Source: Hyphomicrobiales bacterium (GTDB lineage Bacteria > Pseudomonadota > Alphaproteobacteria > Rhizobiales > Beijerinckiaceae). Taken from it: a stretch of DNA of 64,000 bases. Made by a program: the position numbers and the translations under genes. Below, piece after piece: positions 8,371 to 16,977 of the stretch (its first letter is position 1; each line of letters starts with the position of its first letter). The notes beneath the pieces were generated by a model. The model did no database searches and was not told the DNA's origin. It saw only the letters and a list, made by a program, of their open reading frames with translations. Location: positions 3,495,001-3,559,000 of the forward strand of contig CAKNFJ010000001.1 in NCBI GenBank assembly GCA_930633495.1, read 5' to 3'.

Positions 8371-9987
8371 TCAGCCGTGTTGCCAGCCGCGGGACAGGCG
8401 GTCATAGGCGCCGGCGCGCAGATCCTCGCGCTCGGCGACGATGACGTGCTTGGCGACCTTCTCGGACGGGGTTTTGGGCAGGCTCGCGCGGAACTCGAGG
8501 AAGCGCGGCACCTTGAAGGGTGCGAGATGCGCGCTGCAATGCGCGAAGAAACCATCGACATCGAATTGCTCAGCCGCGACGCCTGGCTTGAGCACGATGC
8601 AGGCCTTCACCTCCTGCCCTCGGTCGATATCGGGGACGGGGATCGCGGCGGCCTCCAAAATATCCTGCCAGCCGAGCATCACCGCCTCGACCTCGCGCGC
8701 CGCGATGTTCTCGCCGGAGCGGCGGATCATGTCCTTGATCCGCCCGACGATATAGTGGAAGCCGCGCTCGTCGCGCCGGAACAGGTCGCCGGTGCGGAAC
8801 CAGCCGCCCTCGCGGAAACTGTCGGCATTGGCCTCGGGCTTGTTCCAGTAGCCTTGCAGGATGCCGGGGCCACGGATCCACAATTCGCCGATCTCGCCGG
8901 CGGGAACCTCGTTGCCCTCCTCGTCACGGATCGTCGCCTCGCGGAAGGGCGAGGCGATGCCGCAGGTGCCGGAGCCGACCATCGAAGTCGCGCCATAGGG
9001 GGTGAACAGGGCCGAGCCGACCTCGGTCATGCCGAAGCTCTCGCGCGCCACCACGTTGAAGCGCGCTTCCAGCTCGGCATGCATGTTCTTCCGCAGGCCG
9101 AAGACCGAGACCATCTTCAGCGGTATGTCGCGATCATCCGGCCGCGGCGCCTGCTTCAGGACGATCTGCGGGAAGATGCAGTATTCGATGCCGTAGCGCC
9201 GGACCCAGTCGAGGAAATTGGTGCCGGATGCCTTGGCCGCGATGAAAAGCGTGCCCTTGAGCCGCATCGCCATCAGCAGCAGCCATTGCGGGTCCATGTA
9301 GTAGAAGGGCTGGGCCGCGATGACATGCTTGACGATGCCGTTGGCGCGCATCGCCGCGACCCGGCCCAGCGTCAGCCAGTAACGGTGGCTGAGCATGCAG
9401 CCCTTGGGAAAGCCGGTCGTGCCCGAGGTGTACTGGATGTTGATGAGGTCATCGAGCTCCGGCTCCCGTGTCGGCACGAACTCCGACGCCGGAGTCGCGG
9501 CCAGCGCCTCCCAGTCGCCCGCACCACCGACGACGATCGGCCTGGCGAAAGCCGCGAGGCCCCTGACCTCGGGCGCCTCCGCGATCTCGGCGAGCACGCC
9601 GGCCTCGATCACGACCGTCCCGGCGCCGCTATCGGTCAGCACATAGGCGACCTCACGCGGGGTGTAGCGGACATTGACCGGCACCATGATCGCGCCGAGC
9701 CGCGCCAGCGCCAGCCAGGTCAGCGGAAAGGCCGGGATATTCGGCAGCATCACGCCGACGCGGTCGCCGAAGCCGATGCCGCGCGCCGCAAGCCCCGCCG
9801 CGAGCGAGCGCGTCTTCTCGGCAAGCTCGCGATAGCTGAGGACGATGCCGGCCTCGAAGAAATTCGCCGCCGGAGCGTCACCCATTTCGTCCGCACAGCC
9901 GTCGATGAAGGCCGCGAGATTGCGCGGGAACGGCTCGGCCTCGATCAGAGCCCGCAGCTCGGCGGCTTCCTGCAGTTCCCTATCCAT
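8371..9987 (-). CDS. AMP-dependent acyl-CoA synthetase/ligase
   Basis: A 538-residue adenylate-forming enzyme. YTSGTTGFPKGC is the P-loop motif A3, FGMTEVG is A5, GWFRTGDLFRRDERGF is A7, and GRIKDMIRRSGENIAAREVE is the hinge and A8 region. The C-terminal Lys expected for adenylation lies in KTPSEKVAKH. It makes acyl-CoA from a carboxylic acid using ATP. The gene overlaps the permease gene stop by eight bases, tying uptake to activation. It is clearly paralogous to the ligase at 16974-18686: both share GCMLxHRYWL, FYMDPQWLLL and FGMTEVG. Confidence 0.9.
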   Translation of the reverse strand: MDRELQEAAELRALIEAEPFPRNLAAFIDGCADEMGDAPAANFFEAGIVLSYRELAEKTRSLAAGLAARGIGFGDRVGVMLPNIPAFPLTWLALARLGAIMVPVNVRYTPREVAYVLTDSGAGTVVIEAGVLAEIAEAPEVRGLAAFARPIVVGGAGDWEALAATPASEFVPTREPELDDLINIQYTSGTTGFPKGCMLSHRYWLTLGRVAAMRANGIVKHVIAAQPFYYMDPQWLLLMAMRLKGTLFIAAKASGTNFLDWVRRYGIEYCIFPQIVLKQAPRPDDRDIPLKMVSVFGLRKNMHAELEARFNVVARESFGMTEVGSALFTPYGATSMVGSGTCGIASPFREATIRDEEGNEVPAGEIGELWIRGPGILQGYWNKPEANADSFREGGWFRTGDLFRRDERGFHYIVGRIKDMIRRSGENIAAREVEAVMLGWQDILEAAAIPVPDIDRGQEVKACIVLKPGVAAEQFDVDGFFAHCSAHLAPFKVPRFLEFRASLPKTPSEKVAKHVIVAEREDLRAGAYDRLSRGWQHG

Positions 9988-10789
9988 CGGCCTGTTCCGT
10001 CCTGAGCCGGCGTAAGCCGGCGCTGCGTGCGATTTCCGCGATGCCGAGCCCGACCATCGACATCGCCACCATCACGCAGGCGGCGGCGGCGACGGTCGGG
10101 TCGAGCCTGAGATTGAGGTCGTTCCAGATCCGGAGCGGCAGGGTCTCGATCGCCCCGGAGACGAAGAGCGTGATGATCAGGTCGTCGAAAGAAGCGAAGA
10201 AGGAGAACATCGCCCCGGCGAGGATCGCGGGCCTGAGCGCCGGCAGCGTCACCAGCAGGAAGCTCCGCCAGGGACCGGCGCCAAGCACGCGCGCCGCACG
10301 CTCGATCGTCTCGTCGAGGTTGCGGAGCGCCGCGCTGACCACGACGATCACATAGGGCACGGCCACGACCGTATGGGCGAGGACCAGCGTGGTCAGGCTC
10401 TCCAGCCATTTCAGCCGCGCGAACAGCATGAACATGCCGAGCGCGATGACGATGCCGGGCACGATCAATGGCGCGATCGCGAGCCCGTAGAGCAGCCCGG
10501 CTCCCGGCAGACGATGACGCGCGATCGCCAGCGCGCTCGCCGTGCCGATGGCGACGGAGAGGATCGTCACGAGCACGCCGATCTTGACGCTGAGCCAGAG
10601 CGCTCCGCTCCAGGACGCATCGGTGAAGAGCACACGATACCAGCGCAATGACCAGGCGCTCGGCGGGAAGCTCAGGATCTCCGACTCGTTGAAGGAGAGC
10701 GGGATCAGGAAGACCAGCGGGAACAGCAGGAAGAAGACGACCGCGCAGAACCAGAGAGCGAGCGCGATGCGGACGAGGCGTGGGCTCAT
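9980..10789 (-). CDS. ABC transporter permease (PotC-like)
   Basis: A 269-residue integral membrane permease with six predicted membrane segments, including the N-terminal LALWFCAVVFFLLFPLVFLIPLS helix. The EAA loop is present around RAARVLGAGPWRSFLLVTLPALRPAI. It resembles PotC/PotI-type permeases of polyamine and related type-I importers. ATG at 10789 has GGAGGT ten bases upstream and overlaps the stop of the preceding permease gene (ATGA). It forms the second half of the heterodimeric channel with the 10786-11622 product. Confidence 0.88.
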   Translation of the reverse strand: MSPRLVRIALALWFCAVVFFLLFPLVFLIPLSFNESEILSFPPSAWSLRWYRVLFTDASWSGALWLSVKIGVLVTILSVAIGTASALAIARHRLPGAGLLYGLAIAPLIVPGIVIALGMFMLFARLKWLESLTTLVLAHTVVAVPYVIVVVSAALRNLDETIERAARVLGAGPWRSFLLVTLPALRPAILAGAMFSFFASFDDLIITLFVSGAIETLPLRIWNDLNLRLDPTVAAAACVMVAMSMVGLGIAEIARSAGLRRLRTEQADG

Positions 10790-11622
10790 CGCGCACCTCC
10801 GTAGAGATTGCGCTCCGGCACCAGCCAGCGCAGCAGCGCGACCGCGGCGATCGTCGTCGCCAGCAGCACGAGCGCCATGGCCGAGGCTGCCGTCCAGTCG
10901 TTCATCTGGTGGACCTGCAGGTCGATCAGATTGGCGATGGTGCGATGGCGCGGTCCGCCGAGCAGCGCCGGCGTGATGTAGAAGCCGAGCGAAAGGATGA
11001 AGAGCAACATCGCGGCGGCGACGATGCCGGGCTTCGTCATCGGCAGGTAGACATGCCAGAAGGCGCGCCAGGGCGAGGCGCCGAGCACGCGCGCCGCCCG
11101 GACCAGTCCGGAGTCGAGTTCGGTCATCACGCCGACCAGGGTGAGGATCGCGACCGGCAGCAGGATCTGGACCATGCCGAGATGCACGGCAAGCGGCGTG
11201 AACATGAAGCGCTGCGGCTCGTCGGCGAGGCCCAACCAGATCAGCGAGGCGTTGAGCAGGCCCTCGCGCCCGAGCACCAGCGACCATGTGTAGGTGCGCA
11301 CGAGCACGCTGGTCCAGAACGGCAGCAGTACCAGCGCGAGATAGATGCCGCGCCGCGAGGCCGGCTGGCCGGCGATGAAGCAGGCGGCGGGATAGCCGAG
11401 GACGAGGCAGATCAGCGTCACGCTGAGCGCGAGCTTCAGCGTGTTCAGGAAGACCACCGCGAAGACCGGCGAGGACATCAGCCAGCTTACGCCGGCCCAT
11501 GCCCCGCCCTTGCCTGAAAACGAGATCCGCATGATCTCGACGAACGGGACCACGAAGAAGATCGCGAAGAGCAGCAGGAGCGGCGCGGCCAGAAGCGGCG
11601 CCACCATCGACTTCCTGAGCAC
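10786..11622 (-). CDS. ABC transporter permease (PotB-like)
   Basis: A 278-residue permease beginning with a strong membrane helix (LLAAPLLLLFAIFFVVPFVEIM). The cytoplasmic EAA motif falls at RAARVLGASPWRAFWHVYLPMTKPGI. About six membrane segments are visible. It belongs to the PotB/PotH-type family. The start is GTG at 11622, with AGGT just upstream. It lies 24 bases after the binding-protein gene and overlaps the next permease by four bases, so stoichiometric coexpression is expected. Confidence 0.88.
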   Translation of the reverse strand: MLRKSMVAPLLAAPLLLLFAIFFVVPFVEIMRISFSGKGGAWAGVSWLMSSPVFAVVFLNTLKLALSVTLICLVLGYPAACFIAGQPASRRGIYLALVLLPFWTSVLVRTYTWSLVLGREGLLNASLIWLGLADEPQRFMFTPLAVHLGMVQILLPVAILTLVGVMTELDSGLVRAARVLGASPWRAFWHVYLPMTKPGIVAAAMLLFILSLGFYITPALLGGPRHRTIANLIDLQVHQMNDWTAASAMALVLLATTIAAVALLRWLVPERNLYGGAR

Positions 11623-11646
11623 GTTACCTGTCCCCGGCCCTTGCCC

Positions 11647-12693
11647 TCAGCTCAGCAGCCAGGCGGCCCAGCGCTCGGTCAGTTTCGGCCGGTGCTCGCT
11701 CCAGTATTCCGGATTGAACGAGTACTGCACCGCGACATTGTCCGGATGGATCGGCAGGATCTTGGCGAGCGCCGGATCGACCTTCTCGATCAGGCCGGGC
11801 GCAAAGCCGGGATAGGGCGAATCCTGCAGGAGCTGCACGCCCTTGTCGGGGTCGAGGCGCGTCTTCATGTAGCGCATCGCCTCCTTCGGGTGCTTGGCGC
11901 CCTTCGGCACTGCCCAGTAGGAGAGCTGGAGCGCCCCGCCGTTCCAGATGATGTCGACCGGCTTGCCTTCCTTCTTGAGCGGCGGCACGCGCCCGTTCCA
12001 GACCGTGCCCATCACCGCCTCGCCATCGACGAGGAGCTGGACTTGCTGGGCGCCGGTTGTCCACCAGGCCGCGACATGGCGCTTGATCTGGTCGAGCTTC
12101 TTGAAGGCGCGCTCGACATCGAGCGGATAGAGCTTGTCGGCCGGCACGCCGTCGGCCAGCAGCGCGAATTCGAGGTTCTGCACCGGCGAATCCTGCAGGG
12201 CGCGCGGCCCCGGGAAGTTCTTCACATCCCAGAAATCGGCCCAGGATTTCGGCGCCTTGCCGGCGAACTTGTCGGTGCGATAGGCGATCACGGTCGAGAA
12301 GGTCGAGGTGACCATGCCGTATTTCTGGCGGGCGATCGCCGGCAGCTTGTTGTCGGGGTCGATGATCGACCAGTCGATTTCGGTCAGCCAGCCATTCTTC
12401 ACGGCCTCGATCATGTCGGCCCCGCCCATCTCGGTCAGGTCCCATTCCATGTTGCCGGTCTCGACCATCGCCTTGAGCTTGGCGAGGGAGACGGGCGCCG
12501 TGGCGCGGACACCGATGCCGGTCTCGGCCGTGAAGGGCTTTTCGTAGATCCGCTCCAGCGACTTGGCGAGGCTGCCGCCCGAGCCGTTGACGGTGATCGT
12601 CACGGCCTGCGCGCGGGCGCTCGTGCCCAATGCGGCAAGCGCCGCGCCGCCCAGCGCCAGGCGGCCCATGTCACGTCTCGTTACTGCCGTCAT
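11647..12693 (-). CDS. ABC transporter substrate-binding protein (PotD-like), Tat/Sec exported
   Basis: A 348-residue periplasmic binding protein. The N-terminus (TRRDMGRLALGGAALAALG, ending in SARAQA) has an Arg pair before a hydrophobic stretch and looks like a Tat-type signal with an AxA cleavage site. The mature part resembles spermidine/putrescine-type solute-binding proteins (VNGSGGSLAKSLERIYEKPFTAETG, LDVERAFKKLD). GGAGG lies about nine bases before ATG 12693. It is the recognition subunit of the importer encoded at 9980-13833. Because the operon continues into CoA ligase and beta-oxidation genes, the ligand may be a carboxylate rather than a polyamine. This is inferred. Confidence 0.88.
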   Translation of the reverse strand: MTAVTRRDMGRLALGGAALAALGTSARAQAVTITVNGSGGSLAKSLERIYEKPFTAETGIGVRATAPVSLAKLKAMVETGNMEWDLTEMGGADMIEAVKNGWLTEIDWSIIDPDNKLPAIARQKYGMVTSTFSTVIAYRTDKFAGKAPKSWADFWDVKNFPGPRALQDSPVQNLEFALLADGVPADKLYPLDVERAFKKLDQIKRHVAAWWTTGAQQVQLLVDGEAVMGTVWNGRVPPLKKEGKPVDIIWNGGALQLSYWAVPKGAKHPKEAMRYMKTRLDPDKGVQLLQDSPYPGFAPGLIEKVDPALAKILPIHPDNVAVQYSFNPEYWSEHRPKLTERWAAWLLS

Positions 12694-12732
12694 CGTTCGT
12701 TCCCTCCCCTTGTTGTGTCGTGGAATCGATCG

Positions 12733-13833
12733 TCAGCCGTCGAGGAACGCTGCCCTTTCCAGGCTGAATCCGAGCGTCACCGTCGCGCCGGCAACGGGGC
12801 CGTCGCCGCCGTGCCGGCGCTGCTCCTGCACGATCACGCGCCCGGCCTTCTCCGTCTCGACGACATAGCGGTAGCTGCCGCCATGGAAGGCGACATCGCC
12901 GATCCGTCCGGCCAGCGCAGGCGCGCCGCCAGTCTCCGGAACCCTTGTGAAATGCTCCGGCCGCAACGCTACGCGCCCGCGCCAGCCTTCCGGCAGACGG
13001 GCTGGCGCCGGCGCATCCGCTCCCGCGAAGGCGAGACGTCCCCCGGCCAGCTCGGCCGGCAGGAAATTGGTCTCGCCGACGAATTGCGCGACGAAGGCGT
13101 TGCTGGGGCTGTCATAGACGGCGGCCGGCGAGCCGATCTGCTCGATCCGCCCCTCGCTCATCACCACGATCCGGTCGGACATGGCGAGCGCCTCGCCCTG
13201 GTCATGCGTGACATAGATCACCGTGCAGCCGATGCGGCGCTGCACCTCCTTGATCTCGTCCTGCATCGCCTCGCGCAGCTTGAGGTCGAGCGCGCCGAGC
13301 GGCTCGTCCATCAGCAGCACGCGCGGCTCGAACACGATGGCGCGGGCGCAGGCGACGCGCTGACGCTGGCCGCCGGAGAGCTCGTGCGGCTTACGCCCGC
13401 CATAGCCGGCGAGCCGGACCATCGCCAGCGCCTGCTCGGCCCGCGCATGGCGCTCGGCCTTCGGCACCCCCCGCATCCGCAGCGGGAAGGCGACATTGTC
13501 GCGGACATCCATATGCGGGAACAACGAATAGCTCTGGAAGACCATGCCGACATTGCGCTTCTCAGTCGGCAGGCGGGTGATCGAGACACCGTCGATCAGT
13601 ACGTCCCCGGCGCTGGGCTCGATGAAGCCAGCGAGGATGTTGAGCGCCGTCGTCTTGCCGGAGCCCGACGGGCCGAGGAAGGTGACGAACTCGCCGCCCG
13701 CGATATCCAGCGAGAATTCCCGGAGCGCCTCGACCGGTCCATAGCGCTTCGTGATCCCGGAAAACGAGATCGGTGCCCCGCCCGAAGAGGCCTGCAACCC
13801 TTTCGCGTCGCGGTGTGCTAAAGCTGGGTGCAT
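12733..13833 (-). CDS. ABC transporter ATP-binding protein (PotA-like)
   Basis: A 366-residue ATPase. GPSGSGKTT is Walker A, LSGGQRQRVACARA is the signature motif, VLLMDEPLGALD is Walker B, and VTHDQGEAL contains the switch His. The C-terminal TOBE-type region (VALRPEHFTRV) is typical of PotA/MalK-like subunits. I place the start at ATG 13833, because the upstream extension in the same frame overlaps the operator region of the divergent TetR gene. It is the first gene of the seven-gene minus-strand operon. Confidence 0.9.
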   Translation of the reverse strand: MHPALAHRDAKGLQASSGGAPISFSGITKRYGPVEALREFSLDIAGGEFVTFLGPSGSGKTTALNILAGFIEPSAGDVLIDGVSITRLPTEKRNVGMVFQSYSLFPHMDVRDNVAFPLRMRGVPKAERHARAEQALAMVRLAGYGGRKPHELSGGQRQRVACARAIVFEPRVLLMDEPLGALDLKLREAMQDEIKEVQRRIGCTVIYVTHDQGEALAMSDRIVVMSEGRIEQIGSPAAVYDSPSNAFVAQFVGETNFLPAELAGGRLAFAGADAPAPARLPEGWRGRVALRPEHFTRVPETGGAPALAGRIGDVAFHGGSYRYVVETEKAGRVIVQEQRRHGGDGPVAGATVTLGFSLERAAFLDG

Positions 13834-13846
13834 CACAATCCTGAAA

Positions 13847-13862
13847 CTGATATCAATGTCAG
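13847..13862. promoter_or_regulatory. Candidate operator between the ABC/beta-oxidation operon and the TetR gene
   Basis: An imperfect palindrome of the form CTGAyATnnATrTCAG. Twelve of sixteen positions are self-complementary, and one flanking A/T pair extends it to 14 of 18. It lies in the 50-base gap between the divergent ATPase gene (ATG 13833) and the TetR-type regulator (GTG 13884). Position and symmetry suit a TetR dimer that represses both transcripts. Binding is inferred, not shown. Confidence 0.5.
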
Positions 13863-13883
13863 TATGTGAATCGGAGACGAGAC

Positions 13884-14669
13884 GTGTCAAGCGGTTATCC
13901 ATCCGCGAAACAGGCGCCCAGCGCCATGAGCCCGGCCAGGACGATGGGCGATGCGGCTGCGGATTCCGACCCGGCGCTGCCGACCGTAGCCGGCTTCAGC
14001 CTGCCAGAAGCCATGCGCGCGGAGCTCGAAGCCGCGCCCAAACTCTCCCGTTCGGAAATGACCCGGCGGCGCCTGATGATCGCGGCGGCCGAGCTGATCC
14101 AGGATGCCGGTTTCGGAGGTCTCAAGGTCGCCGATATCTGCAAGCGCGCCGATTTCGCCCACGGCACCTTCTATCTGCACTGGAAGGACCGGCGCGGCGT
14201 GGCGCATGACGTGCTGACCGCCTTCATGGAGGCGATCCGCACCCACAGGCCGCAGCGCAGGCCAATGCAGAGTTTCTACCAGCGGCTGATGGCCGGCCAG
14301 CTCTACTACATCGATGTCTATCGCCGGAATGTCGGCCTGATGCGCTGCCAGGGCCAGCTAGCCGATGAGCTGGACAGCTTTGCAGAGCTTGGTCTCAAGG
14401 CCAATCTGGGGCTGGCCCATCGTATCGTGCGGGCAGCGGCGCGCGAAGAACCCGCACTCGAAGCCCAACCGATCGAGCGCCGCCTCGGAACGGCCCTGGC
14501 CTGCATTGCGATGGTAGACAAGCTCCTGCATGAGGTGTTCGCGCGCGGCCTTGATCTCGGCCTCGACGATGTGGCGCTTGCGGAGATGCTGTCCTTGAGC
14601 TGGCATCGCACGCTGCTCGGCCGCGATCCTTCTGCTGATATCGCGCCTGTCGTTTCGCCCGGAGGATGA
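13884..14669 (+). CDS. TetR/AcrR-family transcriptional regulator
   Basis: About 261 residues. After an unusual N-terminal extension of roughly 50 residues, the TetR helix-turn-helix is clear: TRRRLMIAAAELIQDAGFGGLKVADICKRADFAHGTFYLHWKDRRG. The C-terminal helical domain should bind a ligand. GTG at 13884 has GGAGA six bases upstream. GTG 13866 or ATG 13926 are alternatives. It is divergent from the ABC transporter and beta-oxidation operon, with a palindrome in the gap, so it is the likely repressor of that operon. An acyl-CoA or the imported acid would be a sensible inducer. Confidence 0.87.
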   Translation: MSSGYPSAKQAPSAMSPARTMGDAAADSDPALPTVAGFSLPEAMRAELEAAPKLSRSEMTRRRLMIAAAELIQDAGFGGLKVADICKRADFAHGTFYLHWKDRRGVAHDVLTAFMEAIRTHRPQRRPMQSFYQRLMAGQLYYIDVYRRNVGLMRCQGQLADELDSFAELGLKANLGLAHRIVRAAAREEPALEAQPIERRLGTALACIAMVDKLLHEVFARGLDLGLDDVALAEMLSLSWHRTLLGRDPSADIAPVVSPGG

Positions 14670-14707
14670 GCAACCGGAGCGGAAGACGCCTCTCATAACC
14701 GGTGCCG

Positions 14708-15532
14708 TTACAGGCGCAGGAAACGCTTGGCATTGTCGTGGAGCCAGAGCTTCTCCACCTCCTCGCCGATCGGGAGCGCCCTGATCTCGGCGATGGTGCG
14801 CGCGATCGGGCCGAGCGGATAGGCGCTGCCGAAGATGATGCGGTCCTTCAGGACGGTGCGGCCATATTGCAGCAGCGGCTCGTAGCCGGAGCCCGCGACC
14901 TGGAGGTATTTCGGCCGGACGGCGACGAGGCCGATGCTGACATTGGGGTGGCGCCAGGCGACGCCGATCAGCTCGTGCACCCAGGGAAAGCCCGGCGGCG
15001 AGGCGCAGACCCGCAATTCGGGAAAATCGACCATCACCTCGTCGAGCAGGGACGGGTGGCCGTAGCGCATCAAGGTCGAGGTCGCGAAATTGATCGAGCA
15101 ATGAATGTTCACGGGAATGTCGAGCTCGATGCATTTGGCATAGAGCGGGTACATCCGCCGGTCGTTGATCGCGAGATGGTGCTCGAAGCATTGCAGGTTG
15201 AGTCCGCGCAGGCCGAGCACGCGCACGGCGGTCATGCCCTTGTTCGGGTCGACGCCGGCGAAGCCAATGAAGCGCGGCCCCTGCTCGCGGCAGAATTCGG
15301 CGACATCCTCGTTGCGGACGCGCCAGCCATAGGTCGTCTCGAGGTCGCGTGCCTTGACGCAGACATGGCTGACGCCGGCCTTGTCGTATTCTGCGAGATA
15401 GCCGGCGAGATCCTGCTGCGGTTCGGCCGCGGTTTCGCTGGCGGCATAGACCTGCCGGTAGCGCTTCAGATGCTCGGCGCCCTTCGGTCCGAAGGCGGGG
15501 AGCGGTGGGCGGCTGCCATAGTCGATGATCAC
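14708..15532 (-). CDS. Amidohydrolase family protein (amidohydrolase-2, TIM barrel)
   Basis: About 274 residues. It has the layout of amidohydrolase-2 proteins: an N-terminal IIDYGSRPPLP strand, the internal IPVNIHCSINFATS segment with a metal-binding His, a middle region around FPELRVCASPPGFPWVHELIGVAWRHPNV, and the late IIFGSAYPLGPI segment in the position of the catalytic Asp strand. In the last segment the usual GSD is replaced by GSAY, so the metal or catalytic set may be altered. GTG at 15532 overlaps the amidase stop (GTGA) and has GGAG upstream. Hydrolysis of an amide, lactone or related C-N bond is likely. Confidence 0.78.
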   Translation of the reverse strand: MIIDYGSRPPLPAFGPKGAEHLKRYRQVYAASETAAEPQQDLAGYLAEYDKAGVSHVCVKARDLETTYGWRVRNEDVAEFCREQGPRFIGFAGVDPNKGMTAVRVLGLRGLNLQCFEHHLAINDRRMYPLYAKCIELDIPVNIHCSINFATSTLMRYGHPSLLDEVMVDFPELRVCASPPGFPWVHELIGVAWRHPNVSIGLVAVRPKYLQVAGSGYEPLLQYGRTVLKDRIIFGSAYPLGPIARTIAEIRALPIGEEVEKLWLHDNAKRFLRL

Positions 15533-16977
15533 GAATGCTGCTCCTTGCCGGAGAGGGCGGGCCAGGTTGCAGCCCATGGTTTCAGGGCTTCGATCGCGGC
15601 GGCGACCGCCAGAAGCTGCGCTTCCGAGTGCCAGCGGCCGACGATCTGGAGGCCGATGGGCAGGCCGTCGGGGCTCATGCCGCAGGGCACGGACAGCGCG
15701 GGATGTCCGCTGGCGTTGTAGGGGATGGTGTAGGGATACCAGGCATCGCGCAGCGGGCCGTGGTCGATGCCGTCGACGACGAGCGGGCCGTCGGATTGCT
15801 GGTCGATGGGCAGGGCCGGCGTTGCGACGGTCGGCGTGATGAAGACATCCGCGTCGTCGAAGAGACGTTCCACCTGCCGATAGATCTCGGAGCGGGCGCG
15901 CTGGGCATGGGCGAGGCGCGTATAGGTCTGCGCTTCCGGCTGCATCGTCAGGCCGAGGCGGGCGGTGCGGTCCATGCGCGCGCCGTGCTCCTCCAGCAAG
16001 GAACCGAAGCGGGCATGCTGGTAGGCGCGCATCAGCACGAGGGCCGAGGGCGTGCCGAAGACGATGTCGTCCAGCATCGCCACGCGCTCGGCGCCGGCTG
16101 CCAGCAGGCGCTCGACCGTCTCGCCGGCGGCGGCCTCCACCGCCGGGGCGACCCAGCGGTTGAGGGTTCGGGGCGCGTAGCGGAAGCGCAGGCCCTTCAG
16201 CGCCGCGACGGGATCATCGGGGAGCCGGGCAGGCTCGGCCGAGCCGCCGAAGGAGAGCGGATCGCGCCGGTCGGGGCCTTTCATCGCGTTGAACATCAGC
16301 GCGACATCCGCGACCGTGCGGCCCATCTGGCCGAGGCAGGTCAGCGAGCCGAACAGGTCCGTCGTGGTCTCGTGCGGCACCGCCCCCCAGCTCGGCTTCA
16401 GGCCGACGACGCCGCAGCAGGAGGCCGGGATGCGGCCGGAACCGGCCCCGTCCGAGGTGAGATGCAGGGGGCCGAAGCCCATCGCCGCCGCGATCGCCGC
16501 GCCGCCGCTGGAGCCGCCGCAGCTATAATCGGTGTTCCAGGGATTGCGGCTGACGCCCTGGCGCGGGGAATCGGTCAGCACCTTGTGGCCGAATTCCGGG
16601 GTGGTCGATTTTGCGAAGGGAATGGCGCCGGCCCGACGCAGGCGAGAGACCGCCTCGGCATCCGTATCGGCGACCTGTCCGGCGAAGGCATGCGAAGCGT
16701 ATTCGAGCGGCATGCCGGCGACGGCGACCAAGTCCTTGACGCTGAAGGGCAAGCCGTGGAGCGGGCCGGGCGCGGCGCCTTTAGCGAGCTTGCGGTCGGC
16801 CTCGCGGGCGGCTTCGAGCGCGCTGTCGGTCGCGATATGGGAGAAGGCGTTGACCGGCTGGTTGCGTGCCTCGATCTGGCCGAGCACGGACTGCATCAGT
16901 GTCTCGGCCTTGAGCGCGCCGGAGCGCAATTCGGGCAGGAGTTTGGCCGCGCTGCGGCTCCAGAGGGGCATGCTCAT
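15529..16977 (-). CDS. Amidase (amidase-signature family)
   Basis: A 482-residue amidase-signature enzyme. The catalytic triad is visible: Lys in LPFSVKDLVAVAGMP, the cis-Ser in CGGSSGGAAIA, and the nucleophile Ser in DGAGSGRIPASCCGVVGLKPS. The C-terminus has the usual LPIGLQIVGRWHSEAQLLAVA segment. It hydrolyses an amide to a carboxylic acid and an amine or ammonia. ATG at 16977 overlaps the CoA-ligase stop (ATGA) and the gene's own stop overlaps the amidohydrolase start. Three coupled genes therefore suggest an amide is opened and the acid is then turned into a CoA thioester. Confidence 0.9.
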   Translation of the reverse strand: MSMPLWSRSAAKLLPELRSGALKAETLMQSVLGQIEARNQPVNAFSHIATDSALEAAREADRKLAKGAAPGPLHGLPFSVKDLVAVAGMPLEYASHAFAGQVADTDAEAVSRLRRAGAIPFAKSTTPEFGHKVLTDSPRQGVSRNPWNTDYSCGGSSGGAAIAAAMGFGPLHLTSDGAGSGRIPASCCGVVGLKPSWGAVPHETTTDLFGSLTCLGQMGRTVADVALMFNAMKGPDRRDPLSFGGSAEPARLPDDPVAALKGLRFRYAPRTLNRWVAPAVEAAAGETVERLLAAGAERVAMLDDIVFGTPSALVLMRAYQHARFGSLLEEHGARMDRTARLGLTMQPEAQTYTRLAHAQRARSEIYRQVERLFDDADVFITPTVATPALPIDQQSDGPLVVDGIDHGPLRDAWYPYTIPYNASGHPALSVPCGMSPDGLPIGLQIVGRWHSEAQLLAVAAAIEALKPWAATWPALSGKEQHS

